From Pasteurellaceae bacterium LFhippo2 (GTDB lineage Bacteria; Pseudomonadota; Gammaproteobacteria; Enterobacterales; Pasteurellaceae), in assembly GCA_029852775.1 (NCBI GenBank), contig LEKJ01000050.1:57380-121379 (forward strand): DNA of 64,000 bases, in the 5' to 3' direction. The position numbers were made by a program, and so were the translations under genes. The notes below the pieces were generated by a model. The model was not told the origin of the DNA. It searched no databases and saw only the letters and a list, made by a program, of their open reading frames with translations. Positions 28,884 through 38,530 of the stretch are shown here, piece after piece (positions within the stretch are counted from its first letter, which is position 1; each line of letters begins with the position of its first letter).

Positions 28884-29666
28884 TTATCTGCAGTTACACG
28901 GTAAGTTTTTACCAATAAAGCGGGTATAGATAAAGCCACCTAATAACGCACCTACGATTGGGCCGAAGATCGGAACTAAGAAGTATGGAATATCACGGCC
29001 GCCAGTTAAAGCAACTTCTCCCCAACCTGCAATGAATGCAAAGATTTTTGGCCCAAAATCACGTGCTGGGTTCATCGCGAAACCTGTTAATGGGCCGAAA
29101 GCACCACCGATAGTTGCGATTAATAAACCGATTAATAATGGCGCCATTGCACCACGTGGCACACCGTTACCATCATCAGTTAAAGCTAAGATTAATGCCA
29201 TTAACGCTGCGGTAATTACCATTTCAACGAAAAATGCTTGAAGTACACTGATATGTGGATTTGGATAAGTAGAGAATACGCCAGCAAAGCCAACACCTTC
29301 GCCACGTACGATATTTTGAGCTGCTTCACTTGCCGCAAAAAGATCTTTATATAAGAAGTAAACAAGAGCTGCCGCTGTAAATGCACCTAACATTTGAGCA
29401 ACAATATAAGGGCCTACTTTTTTGCCATCAAAACAAGCAAATTTCCATAATGCGATAGTTACCGCTGGATTCAAATGTGCGCCAGAAAGACCTGCAGAAG
29501 CATAAACTGCCAACGCAACAGCTAAGCCCCAAATAATAGAGATTTCCCACAAGCCTAATGCAGCACCAGCCAATTGTGCGGCAGCCACACAGCCAGCGCC
29601 AAAGAAGATAATTAAACCTGTACCAATAAATTCACCAATACAGGCTGCTTTTAATGATTTTTCCAT
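28884..29666 (-). CDS. glpF: Glycerol facilitator (aquaglyceroporin)
   Basis: Inner-membrane channel for glycerol uptake by diffusion. The two half-helix NPA motifs are at residues 66-68 (SGAHLNPAVTI) and 199-201 (GFAMNPARDFGPK), with the selectivity Arg after the second. Six membrane helices plus two half-helices fit the 260-residue length (E. coli 281). AGGGGG lies ahead of the ATG at 29664-29666. It is the first gene of the glpFK unit, with a CRP site and a GlpR-like operator upstream. Confidence 0.96.
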   Translation of the reverse strand: MEKSLKAACIGEFIGTGLIIFFGAGCVAAAQLAGAALGLWEISIIWGLAVALAVYASAGLSGAHLNPAVTIALWKFACFDGKKVGPYIVAQMLGAFTAAALVYFLYKDLFAASEAAQNIVRGEGVGFAGVFSTYPNPHISVLQAFFVEMVITAALMALILALTDDGNGVPRGAMAPLLIGLLIATIGGAFGPLTGFAMNPARDFGPKIFAFIAGWGEVALTGGRDIPYFLVPIFGPIVGALLGGFIYTRFIGKNLPCNCR

Positions 29667-29725
29667 ACGTCCCCCTAAGGAAGCAGAATTTTAATAGGTA
29701 ATGTTGATTGTTGTTTGAAAACGAA

Positions 29726-29745
29726 AATTTTCGATAGCTAATATA
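29726..29745 (-). promoter_or_regulatory. GlpR-like operator upstream of glpF
   Basis: The 20-mer starting AATTTTCGATAG matches 16 of 20 positions of the E. coli GlpR consensus WATGTTCGWTAWCGAACATW as I recall it. It lies about 60 bp before the glpF start. GlpR repression is relieved by glycerol 3-phosphate. Confidence 0.55.
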
Positions 29746-29784
29746 AACAAGTTAATCGTTTACGCAAATGGGAAAGTTGAAAAG

Positions 29785-29800
29785 TGTGAAGTGCTCCACA
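29785..29800 (-). promoter_or_regulatory. CRP site upstream of glpF
   Basis: TGTGAAGTGCTCCACA matches the CRP core TGTGA-N6-TCACA at nine of ten positions. It lies about 120 bp upstream of glpF, suitable for activation of glpFK when glucose is scarce. Confidence 0.65.
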
Positions 29801-29920
29801 AATTTTTCAGAAAAGAGAAATGTTGTTTGATTTCAAATAAATTTTGATATTGAAATAAATATATATAGAACATATTCGGACGCATTAATGGGAGCAAAAG
29901 TGAGCCTGAAGCTCACTTTT

Positions 29921-30709
29921 TTAATAAATGGTAACAATTTTTGAAATACCGCACTGTTTAGCAAACTTAGCTAATTCATCGGTTTGTTCCACAGTTGGTA
30001 CAAAGCGCTGTAGATTTTTCTCGTCTCTTGCTCCTTTGGTATGTACACGGATTAATTTAAACAGAACATCAGGATAATCTTTAAGTAGCTCTGCAACCTT
30101 GCTAACTAAGCCTTTTGAGTCAAAAAACTCGGTGACATATACCAAACGCACTTCTTCAATTTTTCCAAGCGGTAATAATTTGCTTAAATTTAGCAAATTA
30201 CGTTGTAGATTTTCAGGTTTGATATGCAGTTTAGTAGGAATGATCTGTTCTGGAACCAAACCGTTCTGGTTTTTACGCTCAAAGCAAAGAGTTTGTAGCC
30301 CATCACCATCGCCTTTTAGGTCGAATAAGAATTTATCGGTAACGTCAATTAATGGTCGAGTAGTTTCGTAATCGAAAAAGCCGCTACTATCCAAATAGCA
30401 ACTTAATCCCTGTTTGTGTAAAGCTTCAAACAACGGGACGAGCTTTTTATGATGAATGGTAGGTTCTCCACCAGAAACGGTTACACCACGAATAAAGGGA
30501 ACAGCATCCATCACTTGATCATATAAATACTGTAAGCTGACTTGTTTTGCTTCAGGAGTGTGTCGTGGAATCGTTTCGGGATTATGGCAATACAAACAAT
30601 TTAGCTTACAGCCTTGTAAGAAAATACTTGTTCGGTTGCCTTGTCCTTCAACATTTGAAAAGGGAATAATACGATGCAAAGGCACGAAAATATCAGATAA
30701 AGCGGTCAT
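29921..30709 (-). CDS. yjjW: Glycyl-radical enzyme activase, YjjW-like, without ferredoxin insert
   Basis: Radical SAM enzyme that would install the glycyl radical on the YjjI-type protein encoded just upstream. The [4Fe-4S] motif CX3CX2C is at Cys34, Cys38 and Cys41 (GCKLNCLYCHNPET), followed by VTVSGGEPT, the SAM-binding GGE stretch. E. coli YjjW has an eight-cysteine ferredoxin-like insert after its CHNPHT; here the chain goes straight on (IPRHTPEAKQVSLQYLYDQVMDAV) and no such cysteines follow. At 262 aa it is also shorter than E. coli YjjW (287). It is thus built more like PflA. The pairing with YjjI rests on adjacency. Confidence 0.85.
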   Translation of the reverse strand: MTALSDIFVPLHRIIPFSNVEGQGNRTSIFLQGCKLNCLYCHNPETIPRHTPEAKQVSLQYLYDQVMDAVPFIRGVTVSGGEPTIHHKKLVPLFEALHKQGLSCYLDSSGFFDYETTRPLIDVTDKFLFDLKGDGDGLQTLCFERKNQNGLVPEQIIPTKLHIKPENLQRNLLNLSKLLPLGKIEEVRLVYVTEFFDSKGLVSKVAELLKDYPDVLFKLIRVHTKGARDEKNLQRFVPTVEQTDELAKFAKQCGISKIVTIY

Positions 30710-30805
30710 TTTTTTATTATTTTTTGCAAATTAGTGGAGATGGATTTATCTAGCCATTTTGGGGTTATATGATAAAAATTAGATATTTTATAGAATAGAC
30801 AGCCA

Positions 30806-30874
30806 CTCTCTCCCGAAATCGGGAGAGAGACAGATTTGAGCAAAACAACGTTTTTGCGAAAATCAGAGAGAGGG
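30806..30874. repeat. Dispersed CT-rich palindromic repeat, copy C
   Basis: Reverse orientation relative to copies A and B: CTCTCTCCCG (30806-30815) pairs with CGGGAGAGAG (30820-30829), then an inner AT-rich hairpin around 30833-30863, then CAGAGAGAGGG at 30864-30874. The gap it lies in separates yjjI from yjjW. Confidence 0.85.
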
Positions 30875-30891
30875 CTAATCGCTCTCGAAAC

Positions 30892-30936
30892 ATCTCTCAG
30901 TCTGAGAAACCTGAATGGCACTTCAGGCTGAGAGAT
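30892..30936. repeat. Nested stem-loop downstream of yjjI
   Basis: ATCTCTCAG (30892-30900) pairs with CTGAGAGAT (30928-30936), enclosing CCTGAA/TTCAGG (30910-30915 and 30922-30927). It lies 17 bp after the yjjI stop on the minus strand. No T-run follows. It may limit read-through into yjjW or stabilise the yjjI mRNA. Confidence 0.7.
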
Positions 30937-30952
30937 AAGTCTCGTCCTACAA

Positions 30953-32491
30953 TTATGAATTTACATCCTTTTCATCACGTAATTGTCGATCAAATACTTG
31001 TGCACAGTCATCGGTACCTGAACCGTACCAAGTGGTATCACGCAGAACAGCTTCGCCTTTGCGATAACGCTCAACATCACTTTTCTTAACCAAATAACCA
31101 GTTACACGGATTAAGTCGGTATTCTTCAAGTAAGTGGTGATATAGCGATAACCCAATGCAAAAGAGCCATCGATAATATCCACAACCGCATCTAAGTGAT
31201 CCGTATAAGTTTGGTCGAAAGCGAACAGATCGCCCGTACCTGATGGGAAATATTTATGGAACGGTGCAGACTGTTTTAAATGCGCTAGCAACGTTGGCTC
31301 TTGTCCTACTTTAATACGGTGCGCAGGTGCGTTCGCTTTATCTTCTTCGTGATTGCTTGCGCCCACTTGTGCGTGAAGTAAATAGTGATTGTTTGTACGT
31401 TCTGAGTATAGGCCAACGTGGTTATCATTAACTTCTTTTAATTTATCCATAATCAGCGTTGCAATTTCATCACCACGTTTACTCTTACCAAAGGTTTCAT
31501 CTAAACCTTCTTGTGCTAATAAATGGTTAGTCGCATCTGCTAAGCCCACAATTGCAAACATACCAGTGAAGTTTGTGCGTTTGATAAAACCTTCTTCCAC
31601 TAAGAATGAGCTTTCAAAGAAATTACTCTCTTCAACCAAGAATTTATGACGTTTATCCATCGTTGAAAGCGCCAATTTTGCGACTTTTGGTAGAAGATGG
31701 TTCACCATTTCATCTACGCTCTTACACGCACGGCCAATCGTACCTAAACGTAAGCGCGTTAGAGTGTAAGCACCGCCACATTCAGGCAGAGCGTTATAAC
31801 AACTTGCTACGCCATATTCTTCGCCTAAATCAGAGATATAGTAAGCGTCATTCGCAAATGATGGTTTAGAAACCAATAAGCACGCTTTCGCTGCTAACTC
31901 CGCAAACTCACGTGAAGTTTTGGTTTTGTCATAGCGAATGGTCATATTCGGAGTTGGATTTTCTAATTCAATCACTGCTTTTAAGATAAGACGGCCTGCT
32001 TTGGTGTCATAAGGGCCAACATTTGCGTGGCAGAATGAATCTGGCACTGTTTTATCAATGTGGTTTAAGAAACGTTTGATCTTAATGTAGTCTTGTTCTT
32101 CATCAGTGATGAAAGGATCAAGCAATACATCTAAGCGACCGATATAAACAGGGAAAGTAGTAATAGATGGCACGTGAGAGTAGATAATTAGCAAGCCATC
32201 TAGCGCTTCATCAAGATTAGTTGGAGGCGGTAAGTCTAGGAATTTACAACCTTTTTGAATATACACATTGTAATCAGGCAGAATATAGCGAGGGCGATAA
32301 ATCGCGTAACCTTCGCAAAGATCACAAATCATCTGATTTTGTAGATATTCCCATTCTTCTTCTGTGTAGCCGAGTAAGTCAACAGGACTAAAGAGACGCT
32401 CAGCGATATTGCCTAAGCACATTAATTTCTGTTGATAAGTCAATGTTTTAGATTTTACAGTATCTAAAATATCTTGAAGTGAAGATTGCAT
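30953..32491 (-). CDS. yjjI: YjjI-family glycyl-radical enzyme
   Basis: Member of the pyruvate formate-lyase superfamily whose reaction has not been established. The C-terminal glycyl-radical motif RVTGY is at residues 462-466 (Gly465). Candidate active-site cysteines lie in ASCYNALPECGGAYTLTRLRLG. The 512-residue length matches E. coli YjjI (about 516). AGGAG precedes the ATG at 32489-32491. A 12-bp palindrome GTTAATATTAAC (32525-32536) lies 34 bp upstream and could be an operator. It stands between glpQ and yjjW on the same strand, inside the glycerol gene block. The enzyme would work only without oxygen. Confidence 0.9.
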   Translation of the reverse strand: MQSSLQDILDTVKSKTLTYQQKLMCLGNIAERLFSPVDLLGYTEEEWEYLQNQMICDLCEGYAIYRPRYILPDYNVYIQKGCKFLDLPPPTNLDEALDGLLIIYSHVPSITTFPVYIGRLDVLLDPFITDEEQDYIKIKRFLNHIDKTVPDSFCHANVGPYDTKAGRLILKAVIELENPTPNMTIRYDKTKTSREFAELAAKACLLVSKPSFANDAYYISDLGEEYGVASCYNALPECGGAYTLTRLRLGTIGRACKSVDEMVNHLLPKVAKLALSTMDKRHKFLVEESNFFESSFLVEEGFIKRTNFTGMFAIVGLADATNHLLAQEGLDETFGKSKRGDEIATLIMDKLKEVNDNHVGLYSERTNNHYLLHAQVGASNHEEDKANAPAHRIKVGQEPTLLAHLKQSAPFHKYFPSGTGDLFAFDQTYTDHLDAVVDIIDGSFALGYRYITTYLKNTDLIRVTGYLVKKSDVERYRKGEAVLRDTTWYGSGTDDCAQVFDRQLRDEKDVNS

Positions 32492-32619
32492 AAAAAAGCT
32501 CCTAGTTTAAGGAATCAAGAAACGGTTAATATTAACAATTTTTTAAAAATAATATTGAGAACTATATCTCATTTTTGATAATAAATTCTTGTAGTAAATC
32601 AAATGCTGATAAAACAAAA

Positions 32620-32675
32620 CAAGCGGTTAGTTTTCAAGAGTTTTTTGCAAAAAATCTCGAAAATCCAACCGCTTG
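32620..32675 (-). terminator. Uptake-signal terminator of glpQ
   Basis: CAAGCGGTT (32620-32628) pairs with AACCGCTTG (32667-32675), with a further imperfect inner stem. On the minus strand TTTTGTTTT follows. Both arms are uptake cores. Confidence 0.85.
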
Positions 32676-32689
32676 TAACTAGCTATTTG

Positions 32690-33778
32690 CTATTTTTGTT
32701 TTTTCAAGAATTCTACGCCGGTATCAGGGAAGTCAGTGAATACCCCTGTTGCGCCTGCTTTGTTTAATAGTGCGTCATACATTTGGTTCACATCGGTAAA
32801 GAACGCTGGTAATGCGTCTTTACGTACTGTATACGGGTGAAGTTCCATTTTGTATTTCGCTAACTCTTTTACAAGAGGCGTATATTGGATATTGCCAACT
32901 TTTGATTTGTCTTGGTCAACTAACATATACCAACCTGGGCCTACACCGTCAGCATATTTAGCAACTTCAGCCATTGCGCCATCTTTAAACATCCAGTCGT
33001 AGTCGTAGTTAACCCATTTGCCTGATTTATCTTTTTCTTCCGTTTCGTGCCAATCTGTATATGCGACTAATTGCACTAACTTAACATCCATACCCATTTT
33101 CGGTAATAGCTCGGTTTTAATGCGTTTTAACTCATTAAAGTCGAAGGTTTGTAGATAAACTGGATCGGTTTTTTGGTCATAACCATATTTTTTCAACACT
33201 TTAAGTGTTTCAAGGGCAATGTCTTTGCCTTCTTGGTGGTGTAGCCAAGGTGCTTTGATTTCAGGGTAGATACCAATTTTCTTACCTGTTGATTTTTCTA
33301 AGCCTTGGATAAACTCGATTTCATCTTCAAAAGTGTGAATTTTGAAATTAGATTTCCATAGAGGGAAACGACCTGGATAAACTAATTCTTGTTTGCCGTT
33401 TTCTGTTTTGAAGTTTTCAGTCATTTCAAGAGATTGAATTTCTTTTAAAGTAAAATCAATCACATAGAAACGGCCATCTTTACGCGCACGATTTGGGAAT
33501 TTTTTTGCAACATCGGTTAAGCCATCTAAGAAATGGTCGTGAATTACAATTAAACGACCATCTTTAGTCATTGCAAGATCTTGTTCTAAATAGTCCGCTT
33601 GTTGTCCAAAAGCAAGCGCTTTAGATTCTAAAGTATGTTCTGGTAAATAGCCGCTAGCACCACGGTGAGCAATGATAATTTTGTCTGATTTATCAGTGCT
33701 TACTTGTTGAGATGCTGTTGAACATCCTGCTAATACAGCTGCAGCTAATACACTAAGAGCTAATGTTTTGATTTTCAT
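32690..33778 (-). CDS. glpQ: Glycerophosphodiester phosphodiesterase lipoprotein (protein D type)
   Basis: Cleaves glycerophosphodiesters to glycerol 3-phosphate and an alcohol such as choline. I start at 33778 (MKIKTLALSVLAAAVLAGC, 362 aa) with AAGGAG upstream; a longer frame has no ribosome site. LAGC is a lipobox with Cys19, so the product is a lipoprotein, as in H. influenzae protein D. The catalytic GDPD motifs are IIAHRGASGYLPEHTLES, EQDLAMTKDGRLIVIHDHFLDGLTDV and the metal-ligand EIKAPW stretch; VFTDFPDTGVEF is near the end. It is 63 bp downstream of glpT, so its product could be taken up by GlpT. Protein D is a virulence factor in Haemophilus; that role here is only inferred. Confidence 0.95.
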   Translation of the reverse strand: MKIKTLALSVLAAAVLAGCSTASQQVSTDKSDKIIIAHRGASGYLPEHTLESKALAFGQQADYLEQDLAMTKDGRLIVIHDHFLDGLTDVAKKFPNRARKDGRFYVIDFTLKEIQSLEMTENFKTENGKQELVYPGRFPLWKSNFKIHTFEDEIEFIQGLEKSTGKKIGIYPEIKAPWLHHQEGKDIALETLKVLKKYGYDQKTDPVYLQTFDFNELKRIKTELLPKMGMDVKLVQLVAYTDWHETEEKDKSGKWVNYDYDWMFKDGAMAEVAKYADGVGPGWYMLVDQDKSKVGNIQYTPLVKELAKYKMELHPYTVRKDALPAFFTDVNQMYDALLNKAGATGVFTDFPDTGVEFLKKQK

Positions 33779-33841
33779 AGTTTTCTCCTTCAAAAAAAGG
33801 GATATGAACATTCATATCCCTTTAATACTTTAAATCATTGC

Positions 33842-35287
33842 TTATTTACCGTAGGTTTCACCAAGTTTCGCTTTGTGTTTACCTTCTTCAATCATTACGA
33901 TGAAGAGTAATAATACCGCTAAGATACCGCCGCCGATCATTACGTAGAAGCCGCCATCCCAGCCAAATTTCTCTGCTGCCCAACCAACTACTGCTGATGC
34001 AGATACTGTACCACCTAAGTAACCGAATAAACCTGTAAAGCCTGCTGCTGTACCTGCTGCTTTTTTCGGAGCAAGTTCAAGAGCGTGTAAACCGATTAAC
34101 ATTACTGGACCATAGATTAAGAAACCGATTGTGGTCATATAGATGAAGTCCATTAATTGATACGTATTGGTATACCAAGGTTGGCCTGCGTGTGCTGCCA
34201 ATTCAGCTTCAGGTGTTGCTGGGTTTAACCAGAATGCTGCTACCGCCGCTGTAGTTAGAATCATAAAGATGAAACCAGTTAAACCACGTTTACCTTTGAA
34301 CACTTTGTCAGATACCCAACCACATAATAATGTACCTGGAATCGCTGCTAATTCATAAATTGTGTATGCCCAAGCTGTACCTTTGATATTGAAGTGTTTT
34401 ACTTCACTTAAGTACACTGGAGACCATTTTAATACACCGTAGCGGATTAAATATACGAATACGTTAGCAATCGCGATGTACCATAATAATTTGTTTTTTA
34501 ACACATAAGTCACGAAGATTTCTTTTGCAGTTAAATCTTGCTCTGCTGTTTTTTCATCGTAATCATCTGGGTAGTCATTACGCCATTTTTCAACTGGTGG
34601 TAAACCACAAGATTGAGGAGTATCACGCATTACTAAGTACACAGGAATTGCGCAAAGCATTGCTGCGATACCTGGATAGTAAAGAGCTTGTTGCCAAATA
34701 TCTTTCGCAGTTGCGTCTACACCGTGAGTGCTGAAGTAAAGTGCGCCAGCAAGTAACACCATCGCACCTGGCATCATACCACCAACGTTATGAGCACAGT
34801 TCCAGATTGATACGATAGTACCGCGTTCGCTCTTAGACCACCAGTGAACCATTGTACGTCCACACGGAGGCCAGCCCATACCTTGGAACCAACCGTTTAA
34901 GAAGATCATAATCCACATTACGGTGATACCAGATGTTGCCCAAGGGAACATACCCATCATAGTCATACATAGACCAGAAAGTAACAGACCGAATGGTAAG
35001 AATACGCGAGGGTTAGAACGGTCTGAAATACTTGCCATAAAGAATTTAGATAAACCGTAAGCAAGACCTGCTGCTGTACCGATCACACCTAATTCAGCTT
35101 TAGTATACATACCTGCTTGAATTAAACCAGGTTGTGCTAAATCGAAGTTTGCACGCACAAAATAATATGCGGCATAACCAAAGAAAATACCTGCGAAAAC
35201 CTGCCAACGTAAACGGTTATACGTTGAGTCAATTTTCTCTTTTGGCAGCTCCGCAATATGCGGGGCTGGTTTAAAAGGACCAAACAT
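33842..35287 (-). CDS. glpT: Glycerol-3-phosphate:phosphate antiporter
   Basis: Inner-membrane MFS carrier that imports glycerol 3-phosphate in exchange for phosphate. The start at 35287 ([15 protein letters not shown], 481 aa) has GGAG at a suitable distance and aligns with the E. coli N-terminus. Conserved stretches include [24 protein letters not shown] with the substrate-binding Arg, [62 protein letters not shown] and [22 protein letters not shown]. It heads the minus-strand glpTQ unit, divergent from glpABC. Confidence 0.97.
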   Translation of the reverse strand: MFGPFKPAPHIAELPKEKIDSTYNRLRWQVFAGIFFGYAAYYFVRANFDLAQPGLIQAGMYTKAELGVIGTAAGLAYGLSKFFMASISDRSNPRVFLPFGLLLSGLCMTMMGMFPWATSGITVMWIMIFLNGWFQGMGWPPCGRTMVHWWSKSERGTIVSIWNCAHNVGGMMPGAMVLLAGALYFSTHGVDATAKDIWQQALYYPGIAAMLCAIPVYLVMRDTPQSCGLPPVEKWRNDYPDDYDEKTAEQDLTAKEIFVTYVLKNKLLWYIAIANVFVYLIRYGVLKWSPVYLSEVKHFNIKGTAWAYTIYELAAIPGTLLCGWVSDKVFKGKRGLTGFIFMILTTAAVAAFWLNPATPEAELAAHAGQPWYTNTYQLMDFIYMTTIGFLIYGPVMLIGLHALELAPKKAAGTAAGFTGLFGYLGGTVSASAVVGWAAEKFGWDGGFYVMIGGGILAVLLLFIVMIEEGKHKAKLGETYGK

Positions 35288-35395
35288 AGGAGACTCCAAC
35301 TTGTTATTATTAATAAAGAGATTTATTCATCGGTTGATGAAAGTCAGCGTATGATAAATGGATTTCTATTTGTTGACAGAAATTCTTTTCATTTT

Positions 35396-35411
35396 TGTGA
35401 TCTAAATCACA
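35396..35411. promoter_or_regulatory. CRP site 1 in the glpT/glpA gap
   Basis: TGTGATCTAAATCACA is a perfect match to the CRP core TGTGA-N6-TCACA. It is placed between divergent glpTQ and glpABC and can serve either promoter. Confidence 0.88.
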
Positions 35412-35437
35412 CTAAAAGATCACAAACTTAACAAAAG

Positions 35438-35453
35438 TGTGAGCAATATCACA
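35438..35453. promoter_or_regulatory. CRP site 2 in the glpT/glpA gap
   Basis: TGTGAGCAATATCACA is a second perfect CRP core, 42 bp (four helical turns) from site 1. Paired CRP sites also occur in the E. coli glpTQ/glpACB control region. Confidence 0.88.
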
Positions 35454-35562
35454 AAATTAATTTCTTTTTCGCTCATTTTATTGTTTATTTGTTTTCGATG
35501 AGTCAAAATAATCGCCATTAGTATATTGTTTTGTTTGATTTATTGTTGAGTGGGGAGGTGTT

Positions 35563-37254
35563 ATGCAAATATCACCACAAATGTACCGTAATGTCGCAGA
35601 TTTTTCACCAATGAGTGCTGATGTGATTATTATCGGTGGTGGAGCAACAGGAGCAGGTATTGCTCGCGATTGCGCATTACGCGGAATAGATTGTATTTTA
35701 TTAGAACGTCGAGATATTGCTACGGGCGCAACAGGTCGTAATCATGGTTTATTACATAGTGGTGCACGTTATGCCGTAAATGATAGAGAGTCAGCGGAAG
35801 AGTGCATCATTGAGAACAAGATTTTACGTAATATTGCTCGCCATTGCGTTGATGAAACAGAAGGGTTATTTATCACTCTTCCTGAAGATGATCTTGATTA
35901 TCAAAAGAAATTTATTGAGGCTTGTACAGCTTCGAAAATTGAAGCTGTTGCCATCGATCCTAAACTTGCTCGTTATATGGAGCCTTCTGTTAACCCGAAT
36001 TTAGTGGGTGCAGTAGTTGTTCCAGATGGTTCTATTGACCCTTTCCGTTTAACAGCTTCTAATGTGCTTGATGCAACAGAAAATGGCGCCAAAATGTTTA
36101 CCTATTGCGAAGTAAAAGGCTTAATTCGTGAAGGTGGTAAAGTGATTGGTGTGAATGTTTACGATCATAAAAATAAAGTTGATCGTCAATTCTTTGCACC
36201 GGTGGTAGTGAATGCTGGCGGTATTTGGGGACAAGGTATTGCTGAATATGCGGATCTTAAAATCCGAATGTTCCCAGCCAAAGGTGCACTATTAGTAATG
36301 GGTCACCGTATTAATAAAATGGTGATCAACCGTTGCCGTAAACCTGCCGATGCCGACATTCTTGTACCAGGTGATACGATTTGTGTAATTGGTACCACAT
36401 CAAGCCGTATTCCTTACGATCAAATCGACAATATGGAGGTCACCCCTGAAGAAGTGGATATTCTATTCAGAGAAGGGGAAAAATTAGCACCAAGTTTACG
36501 TCATACTCGTGTGTTACGTGCTTATGCAGGTGTTCGCCCATTAGTGGCGACTGACGATGACCCATCAGGTCGTAACGTAAGCCGTGGTATCGTGTTATTA
36601 GATCACCAAGAGCGTGATGGTTTAGAAGGCTTTATCACTATTACTGGCGGTAAATTAATGACTTACCGTTTAATGGCTGAATGGGCGACAGACTTAGTTT
36701 GTAAAAAACTCAATAAAACCGCTCGCTGTGAAACTGCAGAAAAACCATTGCCAGGTTCAAGTGAAACCCGTGCAGAAACCAATAATAAAGTTATTTCATT
36801 ACCAAGTACTATCCGTTATTCAGCGGTTTATCGTCACGGTTCACGTGCAACGCGTTTACTTGACCAAGAGCGTTTAGATCGTTCTTTAATCTGTGAATGT
36901 GAAGCAGTAACCGCTGGTGAAGTGCGTTATGCCGTTGATGAATTAAGTGTCAATAACCTTGTTGACTTACGTCGCCGTACCCGTGTCGGTATGGGAACTT
37001 GCCAAGCAGAGCTCTGTGCTTGCCGTGCGGCAGGTTTAATGTCGCGCTTTAAAGTGGCAACCCCAAGACAATCAACCACTCAATTAGCTTCATTTATGGA
37101 AGAGCGTTGGCGTGGTATTGAACCAATTGCGTGGGGGGAGGCCATTCGCGAGGCGGACTTTACTAGCTGGATCTACTACAGCTTATTGGGTCTAAATGAT
37201 GTACAACCGCTTGAGGTTCAAGCGCAACAAGGGACGGATAGCAATGAATTTTGA
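35563..37254 (+). CDS. glpA: Anaerobic glycerol-3-phosphate dehydrogenase subunit A
   Basis: FAD-containing catalytic subunit that oxidises glycerol 3-phosphate to dihydroxyacetone phosphate and passes electrons through GlpB and GlpC to quinone. The Rossmann motif [21 protein letters not shown] is at residues 21-41, followed by [19 protein letters not shown]. The C-terminal BFD-like domain has cysteines in [15 protein letters not shown] and [11 protein letters not shown], expected to hold a [2Fe-2S] cluster. The length of 563 aa is close to the E. coli protein (542). GGGGAGG stands before the ATG. It is first of glpABC, with tight overlaps throughout. Confidence 0.97.
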   Translation: MQISPQMYRNVADFSPMSADVIIIGGGATGAGIARDCALRGIDCILLERRDIATGATGRNHGLLHSGARYAVNDRESAEECIIENKILRNIARHCVDETEGLFITLPEDDLDYQKKFIEACTASKIEAVAIDPKLARYMEPSVNPNLVGAVVVPDGSIDPFRLTASNVLDATENGAKMFTYCEVKGLIREGGKVIGVNVYDHKNKVDRQFFAPVVVNAGGIWGQGIAEYADLKIRMFPAKGALLVMGHRINKMVINRCRKPADADILVPGDTICVIGTTSSRIPYDQIDNMEVTPEEVDILFREGEKLAPSLRHTRVLRAYAGVRPLVATDDDPSGRNVSRGIVLLDHQERDGLEGFITITGGKLMTYRLMAEWATDLVCKKLNKTARCETAEKPLPGSSETRAETNNKVISLPSTIRYSAVYRHGSRATRLLDQERLDRSLICECEAVTAGEVRYAVDELSVNNLVDLRRRTRVGMGTCQAELCACRAAGLMSRFKVATPRQSTTQLASFMEERWRGIEPIAWGEAIREADFTSWIYYSLLGLNDVQPLEVQAQQGTDSNEF

Positions 37255-38530
37255 TGTAGCAATTATTGGTGGCGGATTAGCAGGTTTAACTTGCGGTATT
37301 GCGCTACAACAACAGGGCAAACGTTGTGTGATTATCAACAATGGCCAAGCAGCAATTGACTTCTCATCAGGCTCAATGGACTTGTTGAGTCGTTTAGCAA
37401 GCGGTGAGATTGTGCAAGAATTTTGCAAATCTTTCGACAATTTAGCCCAACAATTACCACAACACCCATATAGCTTACTTGGCAAAGAGACAACCCTTGC
37501 CAAAGCCGAGCAGTTTGAACAATTAGCGAAATCGCTCAAATTGGATTTAATCGGCTCAACGCAGAAAAATCACTTGCGTGTTACGCCATTAGGTGGTTTA
37601 CGTGGCACTTGGTTATCGCCAAATAGCGTACCAACTGTGCAAGGCAGAGAAGCTTTTCCACATAAAACCATTGCGATTTTAGGCATTGAAGGCTATCACG
37701 ATTTCCAACCGCAAATGTTGGCGGATAACCTAAAACAAAATCCACAATTTGCGGATTGTGAGCTTATTACGGGCTTTTTAAATATCCCAGAACTAGATCA
37801 ACTTCGCAATAATGCGCGTGAATTTCGTAGTGTAAATATTGCTCAAGTTTTAGAGCATAAACTTGCGTTCCGTGATCTCGTGAGCGAAATCAAACAATCT
37901 GCGAAGAATGCAACGGCGATTTTCTTGCCTGCTTGTTTCGGTTTAGATGACCAAAGTTTCTTTAACGCGCTTAAAGCCGCTGTTGGTTTGGATATTTTCG
38001 AACTACCAACATTACCGCCATCACTACTTGGTATTCGCCAACATAAACAGTTACGTAACTGTTTTGAGAAGTTAGGTGGCTTGATGTTAAATGGTGATCG
38101 TGCAATAAAAGCCGAAATTGAAAATCATAAAGTCATCAAAATCCACACACACCTGCACCAAGATAATGCAATTTCAGCAGAGCATTTTGTGTTAGCGTCA
38201 GGTAGCTTCTTTAGTAATGGCTTAATTGCCCAGTTTGAAGAAGTGTTTGAACCTGTATTTAGAGCGGATATTGTCGGTTGCAAAACTTTTGATAAATCAG
38301 ACCGCTTTACGTGGACAGAACGTCGTTTTTCAGCGCCACAACCTTATCAGTCAGCGGGCGTGAGTGTTAACGAAAAATGCCAAATTGCCAAAGAAGGTCA
38401 ATCGATCTCAAATTGTTATGCGATTGGTAATATTATCGGTGGTTTTAATAGCCTTGAATTAGGTTGTGGTTCAGGTGTTGCGGTAGTGACAGCACTTGCT
38501 GTTGCCGACCAAATTTGTGGGGGTGAATAA
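37244..38530 (+). CDS. glpB: Anaerobic glycerol-3-phosphate dehydrogenase subunit B
   Basis: Flavoprotein subunit of the GlpABC complex. The ATG at 37244 gives [31 protein letters not shown], with the FAD-binding GxGxxG motif at residues 9-14 (428 aa; E. coli 419). It overlaps the end of glpA by 11 bp, which supports translational coupling; the longer frame to 37196 would run deep into glpA. The C-terminus [29 protein letters not shown] is a second FAD-contact region. Confidence 0.95.
   Translation: MNFDVAIIGGGLAGLTCGIALQQQGKRCVIINNGQAAIDFSSGSMDLLSRLASGEIVQEFCKSFDNLAQQLPQHPYSLLGKETTLAKAEQFEQLAKSLKLDLIGSTQKNHLRVTPLGGLRGTWLSPNSVPTVQGREAFPHKTIAILGIEGYHDFQPQMLADNLKQNPQFADCELITGFLNIPELDQLRNNAREFRSVNIAQVLEHKLAFRDLVSEIKQSAKNATAIFLPACFGLDDQSFFNALKAAVGLDIFELPTLPPSLLGIRQHKQLRNCFEKLGGLMLNGDRAIKAEIENHKVIKIHTHLHQDNAISAEHFVLASGSFFSNGLIAQFEEVFEPVFRADIVGCKTFDKSDRFTWTERRFSAPQPYQSAGVSVNEKCQIAKEGQSISNCYAIGNIIGGFNSLELGCGSGVAVVTALAVADQICGGE

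Noticed and set aside
37192-37539. 115-codon minus-strand frame opposite glpA/glpB
   Set aside because: It lies antisense to two well-supported genes and mirrors their codon pattern.
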